Shown: in pieces, positions 34,103 through 42,118 of the stretch | Layout of the letters: every line of letters starts with the position of its first letter | Numbering within the stretch: the first letter of the stretch is position 1 | Source: Solitalea koreensis | GTDB lineage: Bacteria; Bacteroidota; Bacteroidia; Sphingobacteriales; Sphingobacteriaceae | DNA: 64,000 bases | Direction: 5' to 3' | Assembly: GCF_900182575.1 (NCBI RefSeq) | Contig: NZ_FXSZ01000004.1 | Span: 186,001-250,000 of the forward strand | The notes under the pieces: model-generated | The model's input: the letters and a program-made list of their open reading frames with translations, nothing else | Told to the model about the DNA's origin: nothing | Databases searched by the model: none | Program-made: the position numbers and the translations under genes

Positions 34103-35503
34103 ATGGGATGTAGTTCTTGCTCTTCAGGCGGATGTTCACCTGCCGGTTGCAAAAGCAACGGTTCGTGTCTGACCGATGGAGGATGCAGTAGATTAGATGT
34201 TTACGACTGGCTGTCAGATATGGACATGCCGGCTAATTATAAGCCTTTTAATATTGTAGAAGTTCGATTTAAAGGTTCTAGAAAGGATTTTTATATCAAC
34301 ACCAATAATGTTTATCTCGAAGCAGGTGAGCTGGTTGTTGTTGAAGGAAATCAAGGGGGGTATGACATCGGGCATATTACGCTGACCGGGGAGTTGGTGC
34401 GTATGCAAATGAAAAAGAAGGGTGTAAAAGACGATGCTGAGTTAAAAAAGATTCTTCGCAAAGCAACTCCTGCAGATGTCGAAAAATGGACGGCCTCAAA
34501 ATTACTTGAGAATGAAACCATGCACAAGGCTCGTAAATTAGCCTTGGAACTTAATTTGAGTATGAAGCTTAGTGATGTTGATTATCAAGGTGACCGTTCG
34601 AAAGCTACTTTCTATTACACTGCAGATGATCGCGTGGATTTTCGTGAATTGATTAAAAGGATGGCCGAGTCTTTTAAGATTCGTATTGAAATGCGTCAGA
34701 TTGGTATGCGCCAGGAAGCAAGCCGTTTAGGCGGAATTGGTTCTTGTGGGCGTGAACTTTGTTGTTCAACTTGGTTAACAGATTTCAAAACCGTATCAAC
34801 GGCTGCCGCCCGTTATCAAAATCTTTCTTTAAATACACTGAAACTCGCCGGTCAATGTGGAAAACTGAAATGCTGTCTTAATTATGAATTAGATAGTTAT
34901 ATTGATGCATTGAAAGATATTCCAGAGAATGTTGATAGGCTAGAAACAGAAAAAGGATATGCTAAACTTCAAAAGACTGACATTTTCAAAAAAGTAATGT
35001 GGTTTAGTTTCATTGGCCAAGAAAACTGGATTCCTTTAGACGTTAATAAGGTTAAAGAAATCGTTCAGATGAATAAGATGGGTAAAAAACCTGCCGATCT
35101 GAAAGAAATGGAATTGGTCGTAAGCGCACCAAAAGTTGCAGTACATGACTATGAAAACGTAGTCGGTCAGGATTCGCTAACCCGACTTGATGAACGTAAC
35201 AAGAAGAAGAAAAAGAAACGCAGTAAAGGTAAGGGTGGAAAAGATGTAAAAACTGCGGAAGGGCAAGTTGAAAATCCTGTGGTTGTAAAACCTCAAAATA
35301 CGCCAAGACCTCAGCAAAGTACGCCAAGGCCCCTGCAGAGTACGACACCTAAGCCTCAACAAAATACAGCAAAACAACCTGGACAAGCATCCGCAAATTC
35401 AAGTGAATCTGCTGTAAATAATCGATCGCGGAGGCCACAAAACAGAAATCGTTCTCGTAATAATAACAATAGCAAACCAAATAGTAATAATAAGACAGAA
35501 TAG
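34103..35503 (+). CDS. PSP1 domain protein (RicT/YaaT-like) with Cys-rich N-terminus
   Basis: This 466-residue protein contains the PSP1/RicT core (about residues 45-310). RicT in Bacillus forms a Fe-S-linked complex that affects RNA processing. Conserved cysteines appear in GIGSCGRELCCSTWL and LAGQCGKLKCCLNYE (near residues 215-272). The N-terminus is unusual, with about nine Cys in the first 33 residues (GCSSCSSGGCSPAGC, then CLTDGGC). The last 130 residues are a Lys-rich then Pro/Gln/Asn-rich disordered tail, probably RNA binding. It lies between holB and gldH and is 1 nt from gldH. Confidence 0.9.
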   Translation: MGCSSCSSGGCSPAGCKSNGSCLTDGGCSRLDVYDWLSDMDMPANYKPFNIVEVRFKGSRKDFYINTNNVYLEAGELVVVEGNQGGYDIGHITLTGELVRMQMKKKGVKDDAELKKILRKATPADVEKWTASKLLENETMHKARKLALELNLSMKLSDVDYQGDRSKATFYYTADDRVDFRELIKRMAESFKIRIEMRQIGMRQEASRLGGIGSCGRELCCSTWLTDFKTVSTAAARYQNLSLNTLKLAGQCGKLKCCLNYELDSYIDALKDIPENVDRLETEKGYAKLQKTDIFKKVMWFSFIGQENWIPLDVNKVKEIVQMNKMGKKPADLKEMELVVSAPKVAVHDYENVVGQDSLTRLDERNKKKKKKRSKGKGGKDVKTAEGQVENPVVVKPQNTPRPQQSTPRPLQSTTPKPQQNTAKQPGQASANSSESAVNNRSRRPQNRNRSRNNNNSKPNSNNKTE

Positions 35504-35504
35504 T

Positions 35505-35978
35505 ATGTCATTTCGTTTCTTTAAAGCTTTTTCATTGATTTTAATCACATCAATAATTAGTGTTTCATGTTCGGATTCAGCTGTTTTCGATGATAACAAG
35601 AATATTGATAGAAAAGGTTGGTCTTTTCATGATAAAGCTGATTTTAACGTTAAAATTGAAACACCGGGTATTTACAATGTGTTTTTGAACCTTAGGCATA
35701 CTGATGATTATCGTTATTCAAATATTTTCCTGCTGATGTCTGTTCAAGCGCCTGGTCAGAAAGAAGTTGAAAAACGAAGGATTGAAGTGAAATTAGCAGA
35801 ACAGGACGGTCATTGGCTAGGCAATGGATCTGGTAATTTATATGCTCGTAGAGTGTTTTTAACAGATAAAATTAATTTCTTAAGGCCAGGGGAATATCAT
35901 TTTGAATTAGAGCAAAATATGAGAGATGAACCCCTTTTAGAAATTGCAGACATAGGAATTCGGATTGAAAAGAAATAA
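35505..35978 (+). CDS. gldH: Gliding motility lipoprotein GldH
   Basis: This 157-residue lipoprotein is needed for gliding in flavobacteria, where GldH belongs with the motility and type IX secretion machinery. A lipoprotein signal peptide is clear, with the lipobox ISVSC at residues 19-23, followed by the mature DSAVFDDNKNIDRKGWSF start. The GldH-type domain includes YNVFLNLRHTDDYRYSNIFL and GNGSGNLYARRVFL. It starts 1 nt after the PSP1 gene stop, so the two are probably translationally coupled, and it ends in a bidirectional terminator. Confidence 0.9.
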   Translation: MSFRFFKAFSLILITSIISVSCSDSAVFDDNKNIDRKGWSFHDKADFNVKIETPGIYNVFLNLRHTDDYRYSNIFLLMSVQAPGQKEVEKRRIEVKLAEQDGHWLGNGSGNLYARRVFLTDKINFLRPGEYHFELEQNMRDEPLLEIADIGIRIEKK

Positions 35979-36017
35979 ACAGGAGGATTCCAGATATCTT
36001 TTAACAATATTCCATAA

Positions 36018-36052
36018 AAAAGTCCCGTGATAATTTCACGGGACTTTTTTTA
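36018..36052. terminator. Bidirectional terminator
   Basis: A perfect 15-bp stem (AAAAAAGTCCCGTGA with TCACGGGACTTTTTT, 5-nt loop) lies between the convergent gldH and murF genes. Confidence 0.9.
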
Positions 36053-37345
36053 TAAGTAATCTATCAATGTTTCTAGTTTCATTCCCCGAGAACCTTTTAC
36101 TAAAATAAGCTGGTTAATTGGAGGATGAGATTTGATTGCATCAAGAGCTTCATTGGTCGTTTCAAAGTAGTTGAATGACTCGTTTTTCTTTACAGCATAA
36201 AAATCTTTTCCAATAAGGTAAACATTTTTAAAACCGTTAACTAAAAGTTGATCAATTATTTTTCGATGCTCTTCCTTGCTGTATACTCCCAATTCAAACA
36301 TATCAGCTAATATTAGCATTTTATCGCTTCCTTCAGTTTTAGCAAAATTGCCAATTGCGGCTTGCATACTGCTAGGGTTGGCATTGTAATAATCGCAGAT
36401 TAAGACATTCTTTTCGGTGTGTTTAACTTGTGATCTGTTATTTGTTGGGATGTAACTTTCAATCCCTGTCTTAATTTCCTTTTCAGTTAGTTCAAAATAG
36501 TGTCCAATACAAATGGCTGCAAGTATATTTTCAAAGTTATAGTCACCAACAAGGTTAGATTGAACTTTTTGCCAGTCGTTGGATGTGCTATCTTTCCATT
36601 CCAATGTCACTTCTTCTCCTGGTAATGTTCGTCCTGAAACATAATTATCATTGTTTTTGCCATAAAAAACAATGTTTTTTAATTCAGATCCCATTTCTAC
36701 CAGATTAGCACTGTCGCGGTTAATAAAAGCAATTCCTTCATTTTTCTTTAAGTGGTCAAAAAGTTCTTTTTTCCCTTTTTTTACGCCTTCTTCACCACCA
36801 AAACCTTCAAGATGAGCTCTTCCTACATTGGTAATAATGCCATAATTAGGATTGGCAATAGCGCTTAGGCTTGCAATTTCACCTTGATGATTGGCTCCCA
36901 TTTCTATGATTGCCAATTCAATGCTAGGGTCGATTGACAAAATTGTAAGAGGAACCCCAATGTGATTATTTAGATTTCCTAGTGTAGCATAAGTTTTAAA
37001 CTTTTGAGAAAGAACCGAGTTAAGGAGCTCTTTTGAGGTAGTTTTACCGTTTGAACCGGTTATTCCAATAAAGGGAATGTTTAACTGGCTTCGGTGGTAG
37101 TGCGCTAAGTCTTGTAAGGTTTGTAATACATCCTCTACCAAGATATAATGGTCATCCACCTTATACTGTTTGTCGTCAATTATTGCATAAGAAGCACCTT
37201 GCTGAATAGCTTGGTTTGCAAATTCATTTGCGTTAAAATTGTCTCCTTTGAGTGCAAAAAAAATACATCCCGCAGTGATTTTTCTTGTATCAGTAGAAAT
37301 AAGTGGATGTTTTTTATAAAGCTCGTAAAGTTTTGGAATGGTCAT
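36050..37345 (-). CDS. murF: UDP-MurNAc-tripeptide--D-alanyl-D-alanine ligase MurF
   Basis: This cytosolic ligase adds D-Ala-D-Ala to the peptidoglycan precursor. It shows STDTRKITAGCIFFALKGDNF, the P-loop GITGSNGKTTSKELL, IIEMGANHQGEI and CDYYNANPSSMQAAI. The frame is open up to 37375, but the ATG at 37345 (beginning TIPKLYELYKK) gives the usual 431-residue length. The 10 extra residues would start close to the gldJ terminator. It lies downstream of gldJ on the same strand. Confidence 0.96.
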   Translation of the reverse strand: MTIPKLYELYKKHPLISTDTRKITAGCIFFALKGDNFNANEFANQAIQQGASYAIIDDKQYKVDDHYILVEDVLQTLQDLAHYHRSQLNIPFIGITGSNGKTTSKELLNSVLSQKFKTYATLGNLNNHIGVPLTILSIDPSIELAIIEMGANHQGEIASLSAIANPNYGIITNVGRAHLEGFGGEEGVKKGKKELFDHLKKNEGIAFINRDSANLVEMGSELKNIVFYGKNNDNYVSGRTLPGEEVTLEWKDSTSNDWQKVQSNLVGDYNFENILAAICIGHYFELTEKEIKTGIESYIPTNNRSQVKHTEKNVLICDYYNANPSSMQAAIGNFAKTEGSDKMLILADMFELGVYSKEEHRKIIDQLLVNGFKNVYLIGKDFYAVKKNESFNYFETTNEALDAIKSHPPINQLILVKGSRGMKLETLIDYL

Positions 37346-37370
37346 GCTGGAAAAATAAGAGCTAAATATA

Positions 37371-37410
37371 AACAAAAAAGGCTTTCCAATGCAGGAAAGC
37401 CTTTTTTGTT
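37371..37410 (-). terminator. gldJ terminator
   Basis: A perfect 17-bp stem (AACAAAAAAGGCTTTCC with GGAAAGCCTTTTTTGTT, 6-nt loop) follows the gldJ stop codon on the minus strand and separates gldJ from murF. Confidence 0.9.
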
Positions 37411-37425
37411 ATAAATTAATTCTTC

Positions 37426-38892
37426 TTATTTAGATTTGAAAGAAGGTTTGTTTTTGGTTTTACCTATAGAAGGAGGGCCAACACGACCCATTGCACAACG
37501 GAATCCGATTTCAGCTGAAGCTGAATCTTGAGCCAAAAAGCGACGAGATCCAGGTGTTAACCAGTATGCACGGTCGTTCCAAGAACCACCTTTGTAAACA
37601 CGTGATTTATTTGTAATCAATGAAGTAGCTGGGTATCCGTACATTTCCATTGGGTCATCCTGACCACGTACATCATCCTTCTTAACGATATGTTTACCAT
37701 CAACAGTTATTTTTACCGTATCAGGAATACGAGGAATGCGACCTAAACTGTCTTTTTTAACATAGTTGCCATTTTTTTCTTTGGCCTTGATTTTAAATTC
37801 ATTACCACGGAATGGATTTAAATCACTAACATCTTCGAATGAAAGAGGGCGATAAACGTCTTGCACCCATTCGTTCACATTTCCGGCCATATTGTATAAG
37901 CCAAAATCATTAGGCAAATAACTTTTTACAGGGGCAGTAATGTCAGCATCATCATTTAAATAGCCGGCAACACCACTATTGTCACCTTTTCCACGTTTGA
38001 AGTTAGCCAAAAATAAACCCTGAGTTTTTCCATGTGCACTACGTTGAGTTAAGCCATTCCAAGGATAAATCTTTCTTTCTTGAATGTTTTCGTATTTAAC
38101 ATTCCCTTTTAGAGAAAGAGCTGCATATTCCCACTCTGCTTCCGTAGGTAAACGATATTCGCCAGGGAGCATAATGCCATCAGACATACGCACCGGACGA
38201 GTTTTATTAGCTGCTCCTGGATCCAGATTTTTCACTCCTTTGCCAACCAAACCTTCATACTGCCCAGCATAGTAAGAATCAGTGGTGAAATTATCAGCAC
38301 CGGCCTGGTTAGTATTAGGTTTCATAATTCCTTTACTGATCAGAATCTGCTCATTTGCGCGATCTGTTCTCCAAATGCAATAGGCTTGAGCCTGATCCCA
38401 ACTAACACCTACAACCGGGTAGTCTTGAAAAGCGGGGTGGCGTAAATAATTATCGACATAAGGCTCATTATACGCAAGAGGGTTTCTCCAAACCAATGTG
38501 TCTGGCAAAGCTTGCTGGTAAACCTGAGGGTTATTTTTGTAAACGCGGCCCAACCAGTATAAATACTCTAACCAATCAATGTTGGCTACCTCAGTTTCAT
38601 CCATATAAAACGAAGTAACAGTTACTCTTCTTTCAGAGTTGTTGTTTTCATAGGCCAAATCTTGTTCAATAGATCCCATTACAAAAGTACCACCTTCAAT
38701 GGGAACTAAGCCTGGCCCGATTTTGTCATTTTTGTAGGGCACTTTTTGAAAACCACCGTTTTTTGAGTCGTTGTAATTCCATCCTGTAGTTGAAGATTTA
38801 CTTTTGTTGAGTTTACTGCAACCCGTAAATGCTATTGGCAACGTTAGGACCGACGCCAGTATCAGGAGTTTAGTAGATTTTTTCATCATCAC
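37426..38892 (-). CDS. gldJ: Gliding motility lipoprotein GldJ
   Basis: This 488-residue outer-membrane-associated lipoprotein is a core gliding and type IX secretion component. It has a lipoprotein signal peptide with lipobox AFTGC near residue 25. A formylglycine-generating-enzyme-like (SUMF1) domain follows: IEGGTFVMGSIEQD, MDETEVANIDWLEYLYW, YRLPTEAEWEYAA, NEWVQDVYRP and KGGSWNDRAYWLTPGSRRF. GldJ uses this fold structurally. It ends at a strong terminator before murF. It diverges from porV across 289 bp that hold no porU. Confidence 0.95.
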   Translation of the reverse strand: MMMKKSTKLLILASVLTLPIAFTGCSKLNKSKSSTTGWNYNDSKNGGFQKVPYKNDKIGPGLVPIEGGTFVMGSIEQDLAYENNNSERRVTVTSFYMDETEVANIDWLEYLYWLGRVYKNNPQVYQQALPDTLVWRNPLAYNEPYVDNYLRHPAFQDYPVVGVSWDQAQAYCIWRTDRANEQILISKGIMKPNTNQAGADNFTTDSYYAGQYEGLVGKGVKNLDPGAANKTRPVRMSDGIMLPGEYRLPTEAEWEYAALSLKGNVKYENIQERKIYPWNGLTQRSAHGKTQGLFLANFKRGKGDNSGVAGYLNDDADITAPVKSYLPNDFGLYNMAGNVNEWVQDVYRPLSFEDVSDLNPFRGNEFKIKAKEKNGNYVKKDSLGRIPRIPDTVKITVDGKHIVKKDDVRGQDDPMEMYGYPATSLITNKSRVYKGGSWNDRAYWLTPGSRRFLAQDSASAEIGFRCAMGRVGPPSIGKTKNKPSFKSK

Positions 38893-39181
38893 TTATGCAA
38901 ATTGGTTTTGATTTAAAAGGATTCAAATCTATGATTTAAATTGGTAGTATAAATTTTCTTATTCAATTATACTGTTTTTTGCTGAAAATGGTTGCAGTAA
39001 TAGTAAAAGTTATATTTTAGTCTTTTATCAAAAGTATTTTACTTTTATTGCAACTTATTTCATGGACGCTCTTGGTTGAATTAATGATGTTTACTTCAGG
39101 TATATATAATTAAAGTTGCGAATTATGTGTGTTGATTATAAGTGGGTTAAGTCACAGCAATCTATGGGCCAGTATTAAGAT

Positions 39182-40363
39182 ATGGTTAAATTATTAAAAC
39201 AAATAGTTTTTTTCGGGACGGGTGTTTTTTGTTCGCTCATTAGTGTTGCAAATGCTCAAACTATTGATGGAGGAACTCAGCCGGATGGTAAAGCTCGTAA
39301 TTCAATTACAACTGCAGTTCCTTTTTTGCTAATTTCACCTGATTCTCGAGCAGGAGCAATGGGAGATGTTGGTGCTGCAACTACTGCAGATGTAAGTTCA
39401 ATGCACTGGAATCCGGCTAAATATGCTTTTGCAAAAGATGGGTCTGGGGTAGGTATAAACTATAGTCCATGGTTAAGGTCTCTGGGCGTCAATGATATTA
39501 ACTTGGCCTATATTTCTGGTTATCATCGTTTTGATGATCAGCAGACCCTCGCCGGTTCGCTTCGTTTCTTCTCACTTGGAGATATTACATTTACTGATAA
39601 TTCAGGGAACCCTTTTCAGCAAATTAATCCTAGTGAATATGCAATTGACGCTGCTTACATTCGAAAATTAAGTAATCTGTTTTCAATCGCAATGGCGGCT
39701 CGTTACATTCACTCAAATCTTGGTTCAGGTAATTTTAACGGAAATGAGATAAGCCCAGGAAATGCTTTCGCTGCAGATGTTGCCGTTTATTATAATAAAA
39801 ACACTATTTTTTTGAATACAGATGCCAACTTGGCTTGGGGGGTAAATATTTCTAATATTGGGACCAAAATGCAATATGGTGTTCATAAGAATTTTATTCC
39901 GACTAATTTGAAAATTGGAGGATCATCAACATTTAATTTTGATGAGAAGAACTCTCTGGCCATTGCACTTGATTTCAATAAACTTTTGGTTCCTACCAAT
40001 CCAATTTATGATAGTGAAGGGAATATAGTTGCAGGTAAGGATCCTGATAAAACGGTTCCCGCGGCTATTTTTGGATCGTTTACAGATGCTCCTGGCGGTT
40101 TTAAAGAAGAGCTAAATGAGGTGAGCATTGCAATGGGATTGGAATATTGGTTTAATCATTTGATTGCCCTTCGCACAGGGTATTTTTACGAAAATCCTCA
40201 AAAAGGGGACAGGCGTTATTTTACCTTAGGAGCAGGTATTCAATACAACTCCATTAATTTTGATTTCTCCTATTTAGTACCGGGAGCTACTAAAAATCCA
40301 CTTGATAAAACCGTAAGGTTCTCAGTTTTATTTAATTTTGGAAAAGATAAAACTGGTAAATAA
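39182..40363 (+). CDS. porV: Type IX secretion outer membrane protein PorV (LptO)
   Basis: This 393-residue protein is an outer-membrane beta-barrel shuttle that hands cargo from the type IX translocon to the attachment complex. A signal peptide (cleavage after VANAQ, residue about 27) precedes the family signature VPFLLISPDSRAGAMGDVGAA and HWNPAKYAFA. The rest shows alternating barrel strands ending in VRFSVLFNFGK. ispF follows after 5 nt. The usual neighbour porU is absent here. Confidence 0.95.
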   Translation: MVKLLKQIVFFGTGVFCSLISVANAQTIDGGTQPDGKARNSITTAVPFLLISPDSRAGAMGDVGAATTADVSSMHWNPAKYAFAKDGSGVGINYSPWLRSLGVNDINLAYISGYHRFDDQQTLAGSLRFFSLGDITFTDNSGNPFQQINPSEYAIDAAYIRKLSNLFSIAMAARYIHSNLGSGNFNGNEISPGNAFAADVAVYYNKNTIFLNTDANLAWGVNISNIGTKMQYGVHKNFIPTNLKIGGSSTFNFDEKNSLAIALDFNKLLVPTNPIYDSEGNIVAGKDPDKTVPAAIFGSFTDAPGGFKEELNEVSIAMGLEYWFNHLIALRTGYFYENPQKGDRRYFTLGAGIQYNSINFDFSYLVPGATKNPLDKTVRFSVLFNFGKDKTGK

Positions 40364-40368
40364 TAGAA

Positions 40369-40845
40369 ATGAAGATAAAAGTAGGCTTTGGCTTTGATGT
40401 CCATCAGTTAGTTGATGGACATCCTTTTTTTATGGGAGGAGTGCATTTGGAAGCTCAAAAGGGGGCTTTTGGCCATTCGGATGCAGATGTGTTATTGCAT
40501 GCAATTTGTGATGCCTTATTGGGTGCGGCTAATCTTCGCGATATTGGATTTCATTTTTCTAATAAAGATGAGCGTTGGAAAGGCATCAGTAGTCTTGTTT
40601 TACTCAAGGAATGCGTTAAAATGTTGACAGAGAAAGGATGGACAGTTGGTAACATTGATGCAATGATCTGTTTAGAAGCACCCAAAATAAATCCACATAT
40701 ACCTGCCATGCAAAAAAATATTGCTGAAGCGATTGGGATTGAAGTTGAAGATGTTTCTATTAAAGCAACAACAAATGAAACGATGGGATTTATTGGAAGA
40801 CAAGAAGGAGTGGTAGCTTACGCCGTTGTGCTGATAAATAAATAA
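40369..40845 (+). CDS. ispF: 2-C-methyl-D-erythritol 2,4-cyclodiphosphate synthase
   Basis: This 158-residue trimeric enzyme makes the cyclic diphosphate intermediate of the MEP isoprenoid pathway. The metal-binding GFDVHQL is at residues 8-14, GHSDADVLLHAICDALLGAA is near 36-55, and DIGFHF and TTNETMGFIGRQEG follow. It lies 5 nt after porV, so the two are probably co-transcribed, although the functions are unrelated. Confidence 0.97.
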   Translation: MKIKVGFGFDVHQLVDGHPFFMGGVHLEAQKGAFGHSDADVLLHAICDALLGAANLRDIGFHFSNKDERWKGISSLVLLKECVKMLTEKGWTVGNIDAMICLEAPKINPHIPAMQKNIAEAIGIEVEDVSIKATTNETMGFIGRQEGVVAYAVVLINK

Positions 40846-40852
40846 TGATATG

Positions 40853-40925
40853 ATGACTGAATGAGAGAAGGGTCGAATATTCGAATACATCATTCGGTCA
40901 TTCAGTCGTTCTCTCATTTAGTCAT
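40853..40925. repeat. Inverted repeat with two alternative pairings
   Basis: Between the convergent ispF and SpoU genes, ATGACTGAATGAGAGAA (40853-40869) pairs with TTCTCTCATTTAGTCAT (40909-40925, one G-T pair or mismatch). The same left arm can instead pair GACTGAATGA with TCATTCAGTC at 40898-40907. It overlaps the SpoU stop codon. It may be a bidirectional terminator without a T-run or a relic of a repeat. Confidence 0.6.
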
Positions 40926-41712
40926 TATGAAACCCTCTTTGTCTCATCGCTTCAAACGCTAAAATAGCTGTAGAGGTAGAGACATTAAGCGAATCAATTT
41001 GACCACGCATCGGGATTTTGATTTGTTGATCAGCTTCATTTAACCATTTTTCGCTGAGACCTGTGGCTTCGGTTCCCATTACAATCGCGCAAGCAGAAGC
41101 AAGATCGGTTTCGTGATAAAACTCCTTGGCTGTGAGCGCAGCTGCATAACTTTTAATATTTTTTGTTTTCAACCAATGCAATACTTCTTCGCTGGTTGAG
41201 GCAACAATTTGCGTAGTAAATGCGCAGCCTACGCTTGATCGTATGGCATTGGGATTATAAATATCTGTTTTAGGGTCGCAAACAATTACGGCATCAACTT
41301 GGGCGGCATCGGCGGTACGAAGAATTGCGCCTAGATTTCCGGGTTTTTCTACCGCTTCTAAAATGATAAGGAAAGGAGTTTTATTTAATACCAATGTGTC
41401 GAGCGATAAATATTTAGGTTCAGCAACTATCACCAAGCCATCTGAACCCTCGCGGTATGCTATTTTGTCGAAAACATCTTTACTGATGTAAAAAATATCT
41501 CGTTGAGCTACTCCTTCTATTTTTTCATCTCCCCATATTTCAGGACAAACAAATAAGGTTCGGATTTTAAATCCTGCACTAATAGCTAAACCTAATTCGC
41601 GGTTTCCTTCAAAAACGATCAGGTTTTGGTTTCTTCGTTCAGAAGATTTTTCCTGAAGTTTAAGTACATTTTTAATTTTAGGGTTGTGGGTAGACGATAT
41701 TAGATCGATCAT
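40918..41712 (-). CDS. TrmH/SpoU family RNA 2'-O-methyltransferase
   Basis: This 264-residue SPOUT-fold enzyme methylates ribose in rRNA or tRNA. An N-terminal substrate-binding region (SSTHNPKIKNVLKLQEKSSE) precedes the SpoU core. The three motifs are EAVEKPGNLGAILRTADAA near residue 122, VMGTEATGLSEKW near residue 211, and IPMRGQIDSLNVSTSTAILAFE near residue 232, forming the trefoil-knot SAM site. The target nucleotide cannot be predicted. It has its own -7 element upstream. Confidence 0.93.
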   Translation of the reverse strand: MIDLISSTHNPKIKNVLKLQEKSSERRNQNLIVFEGNRELGLAISAGFKIRTLFVCPEIWGDEKIEGVAQRDIFYISKDVFDKIAYREGSDGLVIVAEPKYLSLDTLVLNKTPFLIILEAVEKPGNLGAILRTADAAQVDAVIVCDPKTDIYNPNAIRSSVGCAFTTQIVASTSEEVLHWLKTKNIKSYAAALTAKEFYHETDLASACAIVMGTEATGLSEKWLNEADQQIKIPMRGQIDSLNVSTSTAILAFEAMRQRGFHND

Positions 41713-41730
41713 GATTCAAGAAGTAATGCG

Positions 41731-41738
41731 CAAATGTA
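41731..41738 (-). promoter_or_regulatory. Bacteroidota -7 element before SpoU gene
   Basis: On the minus strand TACATTTG matches TAnnTTTG, ending 18 nt before the SpoU methyltransferase start codon. Confidence 0.45.
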
Positions 41739-41780
41739 AGAAGGAAAAGGGAAGATAGGCACTGGGAATAGTATGGAAAT

Positions 41781-41933
41781 CTATTTCTTTTCAATTTCAG
41801 AAAAATCCACACCACATTTACAGTTAGCCCCGCATTTCTTATTTTTAGGCCTTACTGTTCGGTAGAGAATTCTTCCCACATAAAGCAACGCTGCTAAAAA
41901 TAAAATTCCGACTATAATTTCCTGAAAATTCAT
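41781..41933 (-). CDS. Small Cys-rich membrane protein (FeoB-associated type)
   Basis: This 50-residue frame runs from an ATG at 41933 to a TAG at 41781. It has one membrane segment (residues about 6-22, IIVGILFLAALLYVGRI), a basic stretch, and then KKCGANCKCG with three cysteines, ending EIEKK. This layout matches the FeoB-associated Cys-rich membrane proteins common in Bacteroidota, but no feoB is next to it. It lies between typA and the SpoU gene in an otherwise empty 400-bp spacer. Confidence 0.75.
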   Translation of the reverse strand: MNFQEIIVGILFLAALLYVGRILYRTVRPKNKKCGANCKCGVDFSEIEKK

Positions 41934-42083
41934 GTTGCAAAGTTATTGAGATTTAATCTAAACTAGAAACGACGGGGATAAACAATTGTAGCTTAATGTC
42001 ATAAATTTCAAAGGATTTGTCATTGCACATGAAATAAAATCCTTATAATCTTATAATCAGTTTAATCCGTCATTAAAAAACAC

Positions 42084-42091
42084 TACCTTTG
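42084..42091 (+). promoter_or_regulatory. Bacteroidota -7 element before typA
   Basis: TACCTTTG matches TAnnTTTG and ends 27 nt before the typA ATG at 42119. A -33 TTG was not evident. Confidence 0.5.
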
Positions 42092-42118
42092 CGGCTGATT
42101 TTAGAATACCCTATTTTC

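Noticed and set aside
42089..42118. TTG-initiated extension of typA
   Set aside because: It overlaps the -7 promoter element and lacks family similarity; the ATG at 42119 is the standard start.
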